A stretch of 64,000 bases of DNA from an uncultured Flavobacteriaceae bacterium (GCA_913061125.1 CAJXUB010000003.1:29521-93520); one strand, 5' to 3'. Positions 26,964 to 36,276 are shown, counted from the first letter of the stretch. Made by a program: numbers and translations. The notes: generated by a model not told the origin, from the letters alone.

Positions 26964-29900
26964 CTATTCTGAGACAGTTTGTGCTTCGTTTTCCGAATCG
27001 TCGCCAGTGAAAAGTCGCAGATACCCGTTGAATTTTTCCATTTCTATTTTCACAAATTCCTCCGCCTCATACAGGCTCATGGTATCAACCAGCCCTTTGT
27101 AACGTTCAATATCGGCATAAATGGTTTGAATGTACTTGGATTGATTGTGTTCCGACAAACGGCTGTAATAGTTGAGGTTTTCTTGGTATTTCAAAGCGAC
27201 CTGATTGTATAAGTCTCGGCCTTTGTCGTTGGCTTTAACTTCATAATAGGCACCGATAAATGGTTCTAAAAAGATGTAGTAGCCAAAAATATCAACAGGC
27301 ATTTTTTCCATCGCTAAGTCTGTAATTTCTTCGGCTTTTTTAAGGTCGCCTTCCATAATTAGCACCTCTATGAGTCGCGCCATGTTTCCTCTGTACGTAA
27401 CGCTGTTTCTGCGGGTTTCAACATCGTGATAAATGTCTGTATTTCCACTGTTTCCCCATTTCCAGTTTTTGACCAATTCGTACATTTTTTCCGAATCTAT
27501 TCGACCCATATCAAAGGGGTTGTTGTTATCGATAGGGGTTTTGATGGGGACCAATTTGAAGGCAATTCCGTCCAGTTGCAAATAATCTTTCATCCAAATG
27601 TAATCATCATCACCAAAAGCCCCGCCACTAAAATAAATGGGACGTTCCCAATTATTTTGCGCGATAATATCCAACATCATCATCCGGTTTTTGTAAATCG
27701 CTTGATTGGTGATTTTGATGTCTATATAATCCACGATATTGTCTGCATCTTTAGCGGCCACCACGCCATTTCTAAGAACGGCTTGTTTATTGACGGGGAT
27801 TCGTACAAATTCTGTTGGGGCATAATTAGCGTCTAAATCTTGACGGCGTTGGGTGCTGGTGTCGTATCCTTGTTGTTTCAGCACATACCCGTATTTGGTG
27901 CGTTCATCATCGCTGGTAATGAAATCCAAAAATTGATTGAGCCCCAAGGTGTCTTTTGTAACGACTTCTTTAATGATATAATCTCGAGTTCCCCATTTGT
28001 ACTTGTCGTGAGTAAGTTTTGACGGAATTGGTTCGCTGTCGTAGGATTTTCTTTTCATTTGATCGATGTACCAATCGGTATTAAACAAACTGGTGCAAAC
28101 GACTTTAACATCTCTTCTAATTCCTTCAATCTCTTGAGCATACCAAAGCGGAAAGGTATCGTTGTCTCCAATGGTAAAAATGATGGCATTGGGCGCACAA
28201 GATTCCAAGTAATTTACGGCCATGGCATGGGCAGTTCTTCTCTTCGAACGGTCGTGATCGTCCCAATTTTGACTCATCAATACACCAGGCACAGCCAACA
28301 AACAGATTAAACCAAGCGCAGGGGCTAAAAGTTTAGATTTGCTGTAGTTTTGAAGGGCGTTAAACAGCGCATAAGCTCCGATGCCTATCCATAGGGCAAA
28401 GACATAAAAAGACCCCACTAAAGAGTAGTCCCGTTCCCGAGGTTCAAAGGGGCGAACGTTGGTATAGACCTGTATTGCAATCCCTGTGAACAAGAAAAAG
28501 ACCAACATGGTCCAAAAGACTTTTTTATTTTTATTAAACACAAAAAATAGTCCAATGAGCCCCAATAACAAGGGTAGGAAATAGTAAGTGTTTCGGGCTT
28601 TGTTGTTTAGGACATCGCTGGGAAGATTGTCTTGGGAAACTCCCAAAACATACTCGTCGATGAAGTCAATACCACTAATCCAATTGCCATGCAAATCCAT
28701 TTTTCCTTGAACATCGTCTTGTCTCCCCACAAAATTCCACATAAAATACCGCCAGTACATGTACCCGATCTGATAATCAAAAAGGTAATAAATGTTGTCC
28801 AAAAGTGAGGGTTTTTCAATATCCAAATACCGCCCATAATTTCTTAAAAAATCGTGATATCCTTCGTTGTCAATGTTGCCTTCGGCAACAGCTGATTTGA
28901 AGTTGGAAACCAGCGTACGAAACTCATTTTGCATGCTGTACTCTGGCTTGATTGAAAACTCCAAAAGCCCGCAGTATTTCATATAATTTGTGGCGTGCTC
29001 GCTGCTCCACATGCGGGGCAGTAGTGACCCATGATCGCTGTTGTAGTTTTGGATGGCATTTACATAATCGTTAACCACAACATAGCGCCCTGTTTTTTCG
29101 TCCTTTTCATATTTGGGTTTGTCGTCCACAAAGGGCTGTTCTTCGTCCAGGCCGGCATACTGATCGGTAAATTGAGGGCCATAAAACAGATGGGTTTTGG
29201 GGTATTGCTCAAGGTTGTAATAGGCCAACAATTCTCGAGCACTTGAGGGGTTATTTTCGTTGATGGGAACTTGTGCGTTTGCACGAATGGGGAGCATCAG
29301 CCAGGATGTAAATCCTATTACAATAAACGTAACACATAGCAGCCCTGTATTGAGGGCCACGTATCCTTTTCGTTTGGTATAATTTAAACCAAAATAAACC
29401 AAAATGACAAGCAATAGAAGTGCAATTATGGTTCCAGAATTAAAAGGCAATCCAACACTATTGACAAAGAAGATTTCAAGAACACTAAAATAGCGTAAAA
29501 TATTGGGTGCTAAGAGTTTAAATACAAACAATAAAATAGCTACTACGGCAAGGTTTGCCAAAATGAAATTTTTTGGTGTGATGGTTCTGTAATTCTTAAA
29601 ATAATACAAAAGACCTATGGCGGGAATGGTTAAAAGTCCCATAAAATGAACGCCAAATGATAGCCCTACGGTAAAGGAAATGAGAATCAGCCATCGGTTT
29701 CCTTTGGGCGTATTCATGTCATTTTGCCATCGTAGACCTAAATAAAACATCACTGCCATAAATAGGGTGGCCATGGCGTACACTTCCGTTTCTACGGCAT
29801 TAAACCAAAAAGAGTCCGTAAAGGCAAAGGACAAACTACCCACAAAAGCGGCTCCCAGAATAGCGGTGGGCGTATTGGGGTTGTCTTTGGATTGGTCGGC

Positions 29901-30221
29901 GGTTAGTTGTTGTAACAGCATAACGATGGACCAAAACATAAACGCAATGGTAAAGGCACTGGCCGCTGCACTCATCAAGTTTAGAACCAAGCCGATTTGT
30001 GCCGGCTCAGATGCAAAAATGGAGAAAAAGGCCCCCAACATTTGAAACAAGGGTGCCCCTGGAGGGTGGCCTACTTCAAGTTTTGAAGAAGTTAAAATGT
30101 ACTCACCAGTGTCCCAAAAACTGACTGTTGGTTCCACGGTTAGTGCGTAGGTCAAAAATGCGATACCAAATGCAACCCATCCTAAAATCAGATTCCATCG
30201 TTTAAAATTAAAATTCGCCAT
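26964..30221 (-). CDS. DUF2723 / GT117-family polytopic membrane protein
   Basis: 1085 residues. The N-terminus (AFLTYALTVEPTVSFWDTGEYILTSSKLEVGHPPGAPLFQMLG) is the DUF2723 signature, now grouped with GT-C-type glycosyltransferases; the acidic DTGEY motif and GHPPGAPL are typical. About a dozen hydrophobic helices fill residues 10-350 and 540-650. The C-terminal about 400 residues are soluble, probably extracytoplasmic, and end in helical repeats. Probable transfer of a sugar from a lipid carrier to protein or glycan, inferred from the GT-C resemblance. Its start codon lies in the arm of a perfect 12-bp inverted repeat (30211-30248). Confidence 0.85.
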   Translation of the reverse strand: MANFNFKRWNLILGWVAFGIAFLTYALTVEPTVSFWDTGEYILTSSKLEVGHPPGAPLFQMLGAFFSIFASEPAQIGLVLNLMSAAASAFTIAFMFWSIVMLLQQLTADQSKDNPNTPTAILGAAFVGSLSFAFTDSFWFNAVETEVYAMATLFMAVMFYLGLRWQNDMNTPKGNRWLILISFTVGLSFGVHFMGLLTIPAIGLLYYFKNYRTITPKNFILANLAVVAILLFVFKLLAPNILRYFSVLEIFFVNSVGLPFNSGTIIALLLLVILVYFGLNYTKRKGYVALNTGLLCVTFIVIGFTSWLMLPIRANAQVPINENNPSSARELLAYYNLEQYPKTHLFYGPQFTDQYAGLDEEQPFVDDKPKYEKDEKTGRYVVVNDYVNAIQNYNSDHGSLLPRMWSSEHATNYMKYCGLLEFSIKPEYSMQNEFRTLVSNFKSAVAEGNIDNEGYHDFLRNYGRYLDIEKPSLLDNIYYLFDYQIGYMYWRYFMWNFVGRQDDVQGKMDLHGNWISGIDFIDEYVLGVSQDNLPSDVLNNKARNTYYFLPLLLGLIGLFFVFNKNKKVFWTMLVFFLFTGIAIQVYTNVRPFEPRERDYSLVGSFYVFALWIGIGAYALFNALQNYSKSKLLAPALGLICLLAVPGVLMSQNWDDHDRSKRRTAHAMAVNYLESCAPNAIIFTIGDNDTFPLWYAQEIEGIRRDVKVVCTSLFNTDWYIDQMKRKSYDSEPIPSKLTHDKYKWGTRDYIIKEVVTKDTLGLNQFLDFITSDDERTKYGYVLKQQGYDTSTQRRQDLDANYAPTEFVRIPVNKQAVLRNGVVAAKDADNIVDYIDIKITNQAIYKNRMMMLDIIAQNNWERPIYFSGGAFGDDDYIWMKDYLQLDGIAFKLVPIKTPIDNNNPFDMGRIDSEKMYELVKNWKWGNSGNTDIYHDVETRRNSVTYRGNMARLIEVLIMEGDLKKAEEITDLAMEKMPVDIFGYYIFLEPFIGAYYEVKANDKGRDLYNQVALKYQENLNYYSRLSEHNQSKYIQTIYADIERYKGLVDTMSLYEAEEFVKIEMEKFNGYLRLFTGDDSENEAQTVSE

Positions 30222-30248
30222 GGTTTAAATTTAGTTCATGGCGAATTT
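30211..30248. repeat. 12-bp inverted repeat covering the DUF2723 start codon
   Basis: AAATTCGCCATG (30211-30222) and CATGGCGAATTT (30237-30248) are exact reverse complements with a 14-nt spacer. On the minus-strand mRNA the second arm contains the ATG of the DUF2723 gene, so a transcript entering from the upstream winged-helix gene would fold the start codon into a 12-bp stem. The spacer holds a near -7 box (TAAATTTA, 4 nt before ATG). Confidence 0.7.
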
Positions 30249-30261
30249 AATAATAATTCAA

Positions 30262-30552
30262 TCACAAATCCAGATTTTGGTAAGATTGTAGGGCTTTAAA
30301 GTGTTTTTCGAAAGCTGCAATCCCTGTTTTGGTGATGGTGCACCGCGTTTTGGGATAATTGTTTTCAAAACTTTTTGAAATCGAAATGTATTCGTTTTCG
30401 GCAAGTTTTTTCAGCTGAATGCTTAAATTCCCTTGTGTGCTGTTTGTGATTTTTTTTAAATAATTAAAATCACAGATATTAACTTTTACCAAAACCGACA
30501 TCACCATCAGGCGCACCGGGTTGGTTAATAATTTGTCTAAAGGGCTAAACAT
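30262..30552 (-). CDS. Winged-helix transcription regulator (ArsR/MarR-like)
   Basis: 96 residues from ATG 30552. It reads as one winged-helix domain: SPLDKLLTNPVRLMVMSVL, then a recognition region FNYLKKITNSTQGNLSIQLKKLAENEYI and a wing with YPKTRCTITKTGIAAFEKHF. The size and pattern fit the short HTH_34-type transcriptional regulators found beside small membrane proteins in Bacteroidota. It overlaps the upstream membrane-protein gene by 8 nt and is probably translated from the same mRNA. The promoter of that operon contains a 6+3+6 inverted repeat, a candidate autoregulatory site. Confidence 0.8.
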   Translation of the reverse strand: MFSPLDKLLTNPVRLMVMSVLVKVNICDFNYLKKITNSTQGNLSIQLKKLAENEYISISKSFENNYPKTRCTITKTGIAAFEKHFKALQSYQNLDL

Positions 30553-31114
30553 TGGATTTACTAAAGTAAAGAGATAGACCTGGAATGAACAACCCTGCAA
30601 AAGCTGCAATTGCATTTATCAACATGGGGTTGATTTCAGAATTTGTCATAAGAATTAAGCTGCAAACAAACACTGCTCCCCCTCCAATGATTAAGGGCTT
30701 AAATCGGATTAGCAGAGCCGATATTAGTAATACGACTCCCAGCAAAAACAGAACATCTTCAACAGGATTTTGCCTTTTAAAAATAGACGTGACCACTAAA
30801 GCGATCCATGCGATATTAAAGACACCCCAAACTAATTTCAACGCCCTGTTGAGGTGAGTTTCATAGCCCATTCGAACCCTCGTTTTGATGTTGTAAATTA
30901 CAGTGAGAATTATTCCAATTACAGGGATGATTGTCCAAAACAGTAAAGCCGAATATTGGCTTCGCTGAACATACTCTGGAAATAGAAAGTGAATGATGCT
31001 CAATACGGTAATTAGAATTCCCCAAAAAATAAAATTGACAGAAGTGGGTTTAAGTTGGTCTTTCGTTTTATCAATAGTTTCGTTGATAAGGTTAAGTTGT
31101 TCAGAATGATTCAT
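30545..31114 (-). CDS. Hypothetical multi-pass membrane protein
   Basis: 189 residues. A hydrophilic N-terminus (about 1-25) is followed by five or six hydrophobic helices (about 27-45, 54-72, 92-110, 117-134, 137-155, 160-180). No catalytic motif. It is the first gene of a two-gene operon with the winged-helix regulator, an arrangement where the membrane protein is often the regulated target. Not recognised as a named family. Confidence 0.7.
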   Translation of the reverse strand: MNHSEQLNLINETIDKTKDQLKPTSVNFIFWGILITVLSIIHFLFPEYVQRSQYSALLFWTIIPVIGIILTVIYNIKTRVRMGYETHLNRALKLVWGVFNIAWIALVVTSIFKRQNPVEDVLFLLGVVLLISALLIRFKPLIIGGGAVFVCSLILMTNSEINPMLINAIAAFAGLFIPGLSLYFSKSNV

Positions 31115-31136
31115 AGTAAAAAGATTTAAATTTAAA

Positions 31137-31168
31137 CAAATATAAACCAGTTTATATTATAAACCAAA
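31137..31168 (-). promoter_or_regulatory. Promoter of the membrane protein/winged-helix operon with embedded repeat
   Basis: Minus strand: -33 TTTG (31168-31165), 20-nt spacer, -7 TATATTTG (31144-31137), 22 nt before the ATG. The spacer contains GTTTAT-ATT-ATAAAC (31150-31164, plus-strand reading), a perfect 6+3+6 inverted repeat, and TATAAACCA occurs twice in direct orientation (31141-31149 and 31158-31166). This is the likely operator of the co-encoded regulator. Confidence 0.7.
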
Positions 31169-31196
31169 TAAATCATCCATTAATTTTTAAAAAATA

Positions 31197-31227
31197 TTTG
31201 TGCAACCAAAGTTTTGTTCTAAATTTG
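31197..31227 (+). promoter_or_regulatory. Promoter of tRNA-Gln
   Basis: TTTG (31197-31200), 19-nt spacer, TAAATTTG (31220-31227): a textbook Bacteroidota sigma-A promoter, 17 nt before the tRNA 5' end. Confidence 0.8.
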
Positions 31228-31244
31228 CATCCTCATTATGAGAA

Positions 31245-31317
31245 TGGCCCATGGTGTAACTGGCAACACGTCTGGTTTTGGTCCAGAAGAGTCTAGGTTC
31301 GAGCCCTAGTGGGCCAA
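31245..31317 (+). tRNA. tRNA-Gln (anticodon TTG)
   Basis: Cloverleaf is complete: 7-bp acceptor TGGCCCA/TGGGCCA, anticodon stem TCTGG/CCAGA around loop TTTTGGT (anticodon TTG at 31278-31280), five-base variable loop, T-arm CTAGG/CCTAG with TTCGAGC loop, discriminator A. CCA is not encoded. A canonical promoter precedes it and a TTCG-loop terminator follows. Confidence 0.96.
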
Positions 31318-31318
31318 C

Positions 31319-31349
31319 AAAAGCTTTAACTTCGGTTGAAGCTTTTTTA
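31319..31349 (+). terminator. Intrinsic terminator after tRNA-Gln
   Basis: AAAAGCTTTAAC, tetraloop TTCG, GTTGAAGCTTTTTT: 12-bp stem with one T-G wobble, ending in a T run directly after the tRNA. Confidence 0.85.
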
Positions 31350-31379
31350 TTGGACCTAAAATAAAAGCGCTCCTAAAAG

Positions 31380-31411
31380 TTGCAAAATACCAATCTATTC
31401 CCTTATATTTG
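31380..31411 (+). promoter_or_regulatory. Promoter of the rimP-nusA-infB operon
   Basis: TATATTTG at 31404-31411 is a perfect -7. TTG at 31380-31382 lies 21 nt upstream as a possible -33. The leader to the rimP ATG is about 55 nt and contains the hairpin at 31436-31461. Confidence 0.65.
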
Positions 31412-31435
31412 CACCGAAGAACGGAAAACACAATT

Positions 31436-31461
31436 GAGGGGACGGCAAGTCCCCTCTTTTT
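31436..31461 (+). terminator. Terminator-like hairpin in the rimP leader (possible attenuator)
   Basis: GAGGGGAC, loop GGCAA, GTCCCCTC, then TTTTT: a perfect GC-rich 8-bp stem and a U run, the form of an intrinsic terminator, between the promoter and the rimP ATG at 31469. In this position it would control readthrough into rimP-nusA-infB. Confidence 0.8.
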
Positions 31462-31468
31462 ATACGAT

Positions 31469-31933
31469 ATGTTTAAAACACTTGTTGAAGAATTATTGGA
31501 GGAGAGTTTACAACAACGACCCGATTTATTTTTGATCGATTTTGACATTCTGGAAGGAAACAAAATCCGGATAGTAATTGATGGCGATAAAGGCGTACTG
31601 GTTGAAGACTGTATGTTTATTAGCCGAGCTATAGAACACAACTTGGATCGTGAAGAACAAGACTTTGCGCTGGAAGTATCCTCTGCAGGCGCCACCACAC
31701 CACTGGTTCATCAACGGCAATATAAAAAACACATCGGACGGGTTTTGAAACTCAAAACAACAACCAATGACAAGTATGAAGCAACCTTAACGGAAGCCGA
31801 CGACAACGCCATTGTTTTGGAATGGAAAACAAGAGAACCAAAACCCATCGGTAAGGGAAAAGTAACGGTACAAAAAACCGCTACCATTCCCTATGAAACT
31901 ATTGAAAAAGCACAAATAAAATTAGTATTTTAA
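31469..31933 (+). CDS. rimP: Ribosome maturation factor RimP
   Basis: 30S assembly factor. 154 residues from ATG 31469; the longer in-frame reading back to 31409 would cross the leader hairpin and is rejected. The N-terminal alpha/beta domain (LVEELLEESLQQRPDLFLIDFDILEGNKIRIVIDGDKGVLVEDC) and the SH3-like C-terminal domain are typical, with LEVSSAGATTPL in place of the more common LEVSSPGLDRPL. First gene of rimP-nusA-infB, 15 nt before nusA. Confidence 0.93.
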   Translation: MFKTLVEELLEESLQQRPDLFLIDFDILEGNKIRIVIDGDKGVLVEDCMFISRAIEHNLDREEQDFALEVSSAGATTPLVHQRQYKKHIGRVLKLKTTTNDKYEATLTEADDNAIVLEWKTREPKPIGKGKVTVQKTATIPYETIEKAQIKLVF

Positions 31934-31948
31934 GATAAGAATTTAACT

Positions 31949-33181
31949 ATGGAAAATTTAGCGCTCATTGAATCGTTTTCAGAATTTAAAGACGACAAAC
32001 TTATTGACCGAGTGACCCTCATGGCCATTTTGGAAGACGTGTTTAGAAACGCCCTAAAGAAAAAATTTGGGGACGATGATAATTTTGACATCATCATCAA
32101 TCCAGACAAAGGCGATTTGGAAATTTGGCGAAACAGAATTGTTGTAGCTGATGGTGAGGTAGAAAATGAAAACCAAGAAATCTCATTGACAGACGCCCAA
32201 AAAATTGAACCCGACTTTGAAGTGGGCGAAGACGTCTCTGAAGAAGTGAAATTATTTGATTTGGGCCGACGTTCAATTTTGGCTCTTCGCCAAAATCTTA
32301 TCGCTAAAATTCAGGAACACGACAACACCAACATCTACAAGCAATTTAAGGATTTGGAAGGTGAAATCTACACGGCAGAAGTGCACCACATTCGTCACCG
32401 TGCAGTAATCTTGTTAGACGATGAGGGGAATGAACTAATTTTGCCGAAGGACAAGCAAATTCCTTCAGATTTTTTCCGAAAAGGCGAAAATGTTCGAGGG
32501 ATTATTGAAAGTGTTGAACTTAAAGGCAGCAAGCCCAACATTGTCATGTCCAGAACAGCACCGGCTTTTTTAGAAAAGCTATTTGAACAAGAAATCCCCG
32601 AAGTTTTTGATGGACTCATCACCATTAAAAATGTGGTGAGAATCCCCGGAGAAAAGGCCAAAGTTGCTGTCGATTCTTACGACGACAGAATTGATCCTGT
32701 AGGGGCCTGTGTTGGGATGAAAGGATCTAGAATTCATGGAATTGTTCGAGAATTGGGGAATGAAAATATTGATGTGATTAACCATACCAACAACCTTCAA
32801 TTGTACATCACAAGGTCTCTTAGTCCAGCGCGCGTAACCTCAATAAAAATTGATGAAGAAACCAAACGTGCCGAGGTGATTCTAAAACCAGAAGAGGTGA
32901 GTAAAGCCATTGGAAGGGGTGGCCACAACATTCGTTTGGCAGGTCGATTGACGGGCTACGACATAGACGTATTTAGAGAAGGGGTTGAGGAAGATGTTGA
33001 ATTGTCTGAATTTTCTGATGAAATCGATGCATGGATTATTGAAGAATTTTCCAAAGTAGGGTTGGATACCGCCAAAAGCATTTTAGAACAAGATGTGGCA
33101 GACCTTGTTAAACGCACCGATTTGGAAGAAGAAACCATCGAAGATGTTTTACGAATTTTAAAAGAGGAATTCGAAGACTAA
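31949..33181 (+). CDS. nusA: Transcription termination/antitermination factor NusA
   Basis: Binds RNA polymerase and nascent RNA; affects pausing, termination and antitermination. 410 residues: an N-terminal RNAP-binding domain (about 1-125), an S1 domain (about 130-200), and two KH domains including DPVGACVGMKGSRIHGIVRELGNENIDVI and AIGRGGHNIRLAGRLTGYDIDV. It lacks the two C-terminal acidic repeats of the E. coli protein, as is usual in this phylum. Being downstream of the rimP-leader hairpin, it may influence its own expression there. Confidence 0.96.
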   Translation: MENLALIESFSEFKDDKLIDRVTLMAILEDVFRNALKKKFGDDDNFDIIINPDKGDLEIWRNRIVVADGEVENENQEISLTDAQKIEPDFEVGEDVSEEVKLFDLGRRSILALRQNLIAKIQEHDNTNIYKQFKDLEGEIYTAEVHHIRHRAVILLDDEGNELILPKDKQIPSDFFRKGENVRGIIESVELKGSKPNIVMSRTAPAFLEKLFEQEIPEVFDGLITIKNVVRIPGEKAKVAVDSYDDRIDPVGACVGMKGSRIHGIVRELGNENIDVINHTNNLQLYITRSLSPARVTSIKIDEETKRAEVILKPEEVSKAIGRGGHNIRLAGRLTGYDIDVFREGVEEDVELSEFSDEIDAWIIEEFSKVGLDTAKSILEQDVADLVKRTDLEEETIEDVLRILKEEFED

Positions 33182-33254
33182 AAAAATAATTATATTGAAC
33201 GCCCAACAAGAGGGCACCTTTAGGTCACACTAAAACGAAAAATAAAAGCGATTT

Positions 33255-35873
33255 ATGGCTGGTAACGTTAGACTAAATAAAGTATTAAGGGAGTTGAACA
33301 TTTCAATCGACCGGGCTGTGGATTTTTTGGAATCCCAGAACATTGAGATCGAAAAGCGTCCAACAACTAAAATTTCAGATGAAATTTATGAATTGCTTTC
33401 TGGAGAATTTCAAACGGATGCCAACAAAAAGGTTGCTTCAGCGGAAATCAATCAAGCCAAGCAAAAGGAAAAAGAAGCGCTCCGACAAAAGCGAGAGATG
33501 GCGCAAGAGGAAAAACTCCAAAAGGAGCAACAAGCTCAAACCGTAATTAAAGCCAAAACGTCATTTCAAGGGCTAAAGAAAGTGGGGAAAATAGATTTGG
33601 ATAAACCCAAAAAAGATCCAAAACCTGAACCTGCCAAGTCTGAAACTCCAGTTTCAAAACCAGAAGAAAAAACACCACAAACCCCTGCTGAAAAACCGGC
33701 GGTAAAACAAGAAGAACCTAAAGCGGCACCTTCGGACAAGGTGAAAACGAAATACACCAAATTAACGGGGCCAAAGGCCACCGGAAAGACCATTGATTTA
33801 TCTCAATTTAAAAAACCTGAAAAATCTTCGAAAAGTAAGCCCGATGATTCCAAGTCGGAATCCAAACGAAAGCGAAGACGAATCAGCAAAGTTACATCCA
33901 ATCAGGGCTCGAAAGGACAACAGGGGCAAGGCAGAAAACAATCCCGAAACTTTACACCAAAAGTAGAACCCACTGCAGAGGAAGTTCAAAAACAAGTTCG
34001 GGAAACGTTAGAGAAACTTCAAGGAAAATCTTCCAAGGGTAAAGGGGCCAAGTACAGAAGAGATAAAAGAGATCAGCACCGCCAGCAAACGGAAAAAGAA
34101 CTCGAGCAACAAGCCCTTGAAAGCAAAACGCTAAAAGTTACAGAGTTTGTTACGGCCAATGAAGTAGCCACAATGATGGGGGTTTCTGTAACCGAAATTA
34201 TTTCAGCTTGTATGTCGTTGGGTATGATGGTAACAATGAACCAACGGTTGGATGCCGAAACCTTGTCCATTGTGGCCGAGGAATTTGGTTACACTGTAGA
34301 TTTTGTGACCGCTGACATAGACGAAGCTATCGAGGAAATTCAAGACAATGAAGAGGATTTAAAAGGCCGGGCTCCTATCGTTACCGTAATGGGGCATGTG
34401 GATCACGGAAAAACCTCATTGTTGGATTACATTCGGGAAGAAAATGTCATTGCAGGAGAATCTGGCGGAATTACCCAACACATTGGTGCCTATGGTGTGA
34501 CCCTGGAAAATGGTCAATCCATTGCTTTTTTGGATACACCAGGTCACGAAGCATTTACGGCCATGCGTGCTCGCGGAGCCCAAGTTACAGACATTGCCAT
34601 CATTGTTATTGCCGCTGATGACAACATCAAGCCGCAAACCAAAGAGGCCATTTCTCATGCCCAAGCTGCAGGCGTTCCCATTGTATTTGCCATAAATAAA
34701 GTTGATCTTCCAACCGCTAATCCAGACAAAATTAAAGAAGGACTGGCCAACATGAACCTGTTGGTAGAAGATTGGGGAGGAAAAATTCAATCCCACGATA
34801 TTTCAGCAAAAAATGGAGACGGGGTCCAAGAACTTTTAGAAAAAGTATTGCTAGAAGCAGAGCTTCTTGAATTAAAAGCTAACCCCGATAAACCCGCGGT
34901 AGGGACTGTAGTTGAGGCCTTTTTAGACAAAGGTCGTGGCTATGTGTCAACAGTGCTGGTACAGGCAGGGACTTTACGAATTGGAGATTATGTTTTGGCG
35001 GGAAAAAACAGCGGAAAAGTCAAAGCGATGCACGACGAGCGAGGGCAAGACGTTTCTCAAGCGGGACCATCCACACCCATATCCATTTTAGGACTGGATG
35101 GTGCCCCACAAGCTGGAGATAAATTCAATGTCTTTAAAGACGAAAGAGAAGCTAAACAAATTGCAGCCAAACGAACCCAATTGCAACGCGAACAATCCGT
35201 AAGAACTCAACGCCACATTACCCTTGATGAAATAGGAAGACGGATTGCGTTGGGCGATTTTAAAGAGCTTAATATCATCCTTAAAGGCGATGTGGATGGT
35301 TCAGTTGAAGCCTTGACTGACTCGTTCCAAAAATTGTCAACAGAAGAAATACAAGTTAATATCATCCACAAGGCCGTGGGCGCCATTACAGAGAGTGACG
35401 TCTTGTTGGCATCCGCATCTGATGCCATAATTATTGGGTTTAACGTTCGTCCTATGGGCAATGCCAGGCAAATTGCAGAGAAAGAGGAAATTGACATCAG
35501 AACATATTCCATCATTTATGATGCCATCAATGACCTTAAAGACGCCATGGAAGGCATGTTGTCTCCAGAATTTAAAGAAGAAGTAACGGGTGCAGCAGAA
35601 ATTCGAGAAACATTTAAAATTTCCAAAATTGGAACCATTGCAGGGTGTATGGTAACTAACGGAAAAATATTCCGAAATTCTAAAATTAGAATTATTCGTG
35701 AAGGGGTTGTAATTTACACCGGCGAGCTCGCTTCTCTTAAACGCTTTAAAGACGACGCCAAAGAAGTTTCTAAAGGCTACGACTGCGGTATGCAAGTTAA
35801 AAATTACAACGACATACAAATTGGGGATGTCTTAGAAGCATTCCAAGAAGTTGCCATAAAAAAGAAGCTGTAA
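33255..35873 (+). CDS. infB: Translation initiation factor IF-2
   Basis: GTPase bringing initiator tRNA to the 30S subunit. 872 residues: a first IF2-N module (about 1-55), a long charged Lys/Glu/Pro linker (about 60-285), a second IF2-N module (about 293-350), and the G domain with G1 GHVDHGKT at 380-387, [22 protein letters not shown], then domains II-IV. The 73-nt gap after nusA holds only a weak GCCC/GGGC hairpin, so transcription probably continues. The 3' end is 8 nt from the convergent SPOR-domain gene. Confidence 0.96.
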   Translation: MAGNVRLNKVLRELNISIDRAVDFLESQNIEIEKRPTTKISDEIYELLSGEFQTDANKKVASAEINQAKQKEKEALRQKREMAQEEKLQKEQQAQTVIKAKTSFQGLKKVGKIDLDKPKKDPKPEPAKSETPVSKPEEKTPQTPAEKPAVKQEEPKAAPSDKVKTKYTKLTGPKATGKTIDLSQFKKPEKSSKSKPDDSKSESKRKRRRISKVTSNQGSKGQQGQGRKQSRNFTPKVEPTAEEVQKQVRETLEKLQGKSSKGKGAKYRRDKRDQHRQQTEKELEQQALESKTLKVTEFVTANEVATMMGVSVTEIISACMSLGMMVTMNQRLDAETLSIVAEEFGYTVDFVTADIDEAIEEIQDNEEDLKGRAPIVTVMGHVDHGKTSLLDYIREENVIAGESGGITQHIGAYGVTLENGQSIAFLDTPGHEAFTAMRARGAQVTDIAIIVIAADDNIKPQTKEAISHAQAAGVPIVFAINKVDLPTANPDKIKEGLANMNLLVEDWGGKIQSHDISAKNGDGVQELLEKVLLEAELLELKANPDKPAVGTVVEAFLDKGRGYVSTVLVQAGTLRIGDYVLAGKNSGKVKAMHDERGQDVSQAGPSTPISILGLDGAPQAGDKFNVFKDEREAKQIAAKRTQLQREQSVRTQRHITLDEIGRRIALGDFKELNIILKGDVDGSVEALTDSFQKLSTEEIQVNIIHKAVGAITESDVLLASASDAIIIGFNVRPMGNARQIAEKEEIDIRTYSIIYDAINDLKDAMEGMLSPEFKEEVTGAAEIRETFKISKIGTIAGCMVTNGKIFRNSKIRIIREGVVIYTGELASLKRFKDDAKEVSKGYDCGMQVKNYNDIQIGDVLEAFQEVAIKKKL

Positions 35874-35881
35874 CAACAACC

Positions 35882-36256
35882 TCAATTTGTCACTTTTGGA
35901 GTGAACGAAAAAGCACTGGTGTATTTTTTTCTGATATTTATCAGCTCACGATCAGCTTGTATTTGAGTTCTGTACTTGCCCACCCAAATTTTGTAACTTG
36001 GAGTTTCATAAACCATTTTAGCGCTCACTTCAGGGAAATCTACCTCGAATTGCAACAACAAATCTTCAGCTTCTTCGCGCGTGCCGCTGTAAATTTGAAT
36101 TCTTATAAGATTCTGCTCTTGATTGATTTCTTTTTTTAAACTCAAAAGTTGTTTGACCTCCTCCTCGGCGTGTACTGATACGGTTCCTTCTTGAGCCGAC
36201 AAAACTCCCGACAGCAAAATTCCAAAAAGAACGAATATTAATTTTGTTTTAAGCAT
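35882..36256 (-). CDS. Small secreted SPOR-domain protein
   Basis: 124 residues. A signal peptide (MLKTKLIFVLFGILLSGVLSAQ) is followed by a short Glu-rich linker and a SPOR domain (about 48-120): LIRIQIYSGTREEAEDLLLQFEVDFPEVSAKMVYETPSYKIWVGKYRTQIQADREL. SPOR domains bind peptidoglycan lacking stem peptides at the septum. Short periplasmic forms with only this domain are common in Flavobacteriia. Cell-wall or division role inferred. Confidence 0.85.
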   Translation of the reverse strand: MLKTKLIFVLFGILLSGVLSAQEGTVSVHAEEEVKQLLSLKKEINQEQNLIRIQIYSGTREEAEDLLLQFEVDFPEVSAKMVYETPSYKIWVGKYRTQIQADRELINIRKKYTSAFSFTPKVTN

Positions 36257-36276
36257 TTTCCAAACCTGTTACATCA

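Noticed and set aside
33198..33222. GCCC/GGGC hairpin between nusA and infB
   Set aside because: Four base pairs and no T run; does not look like a terminator or a known leader element.
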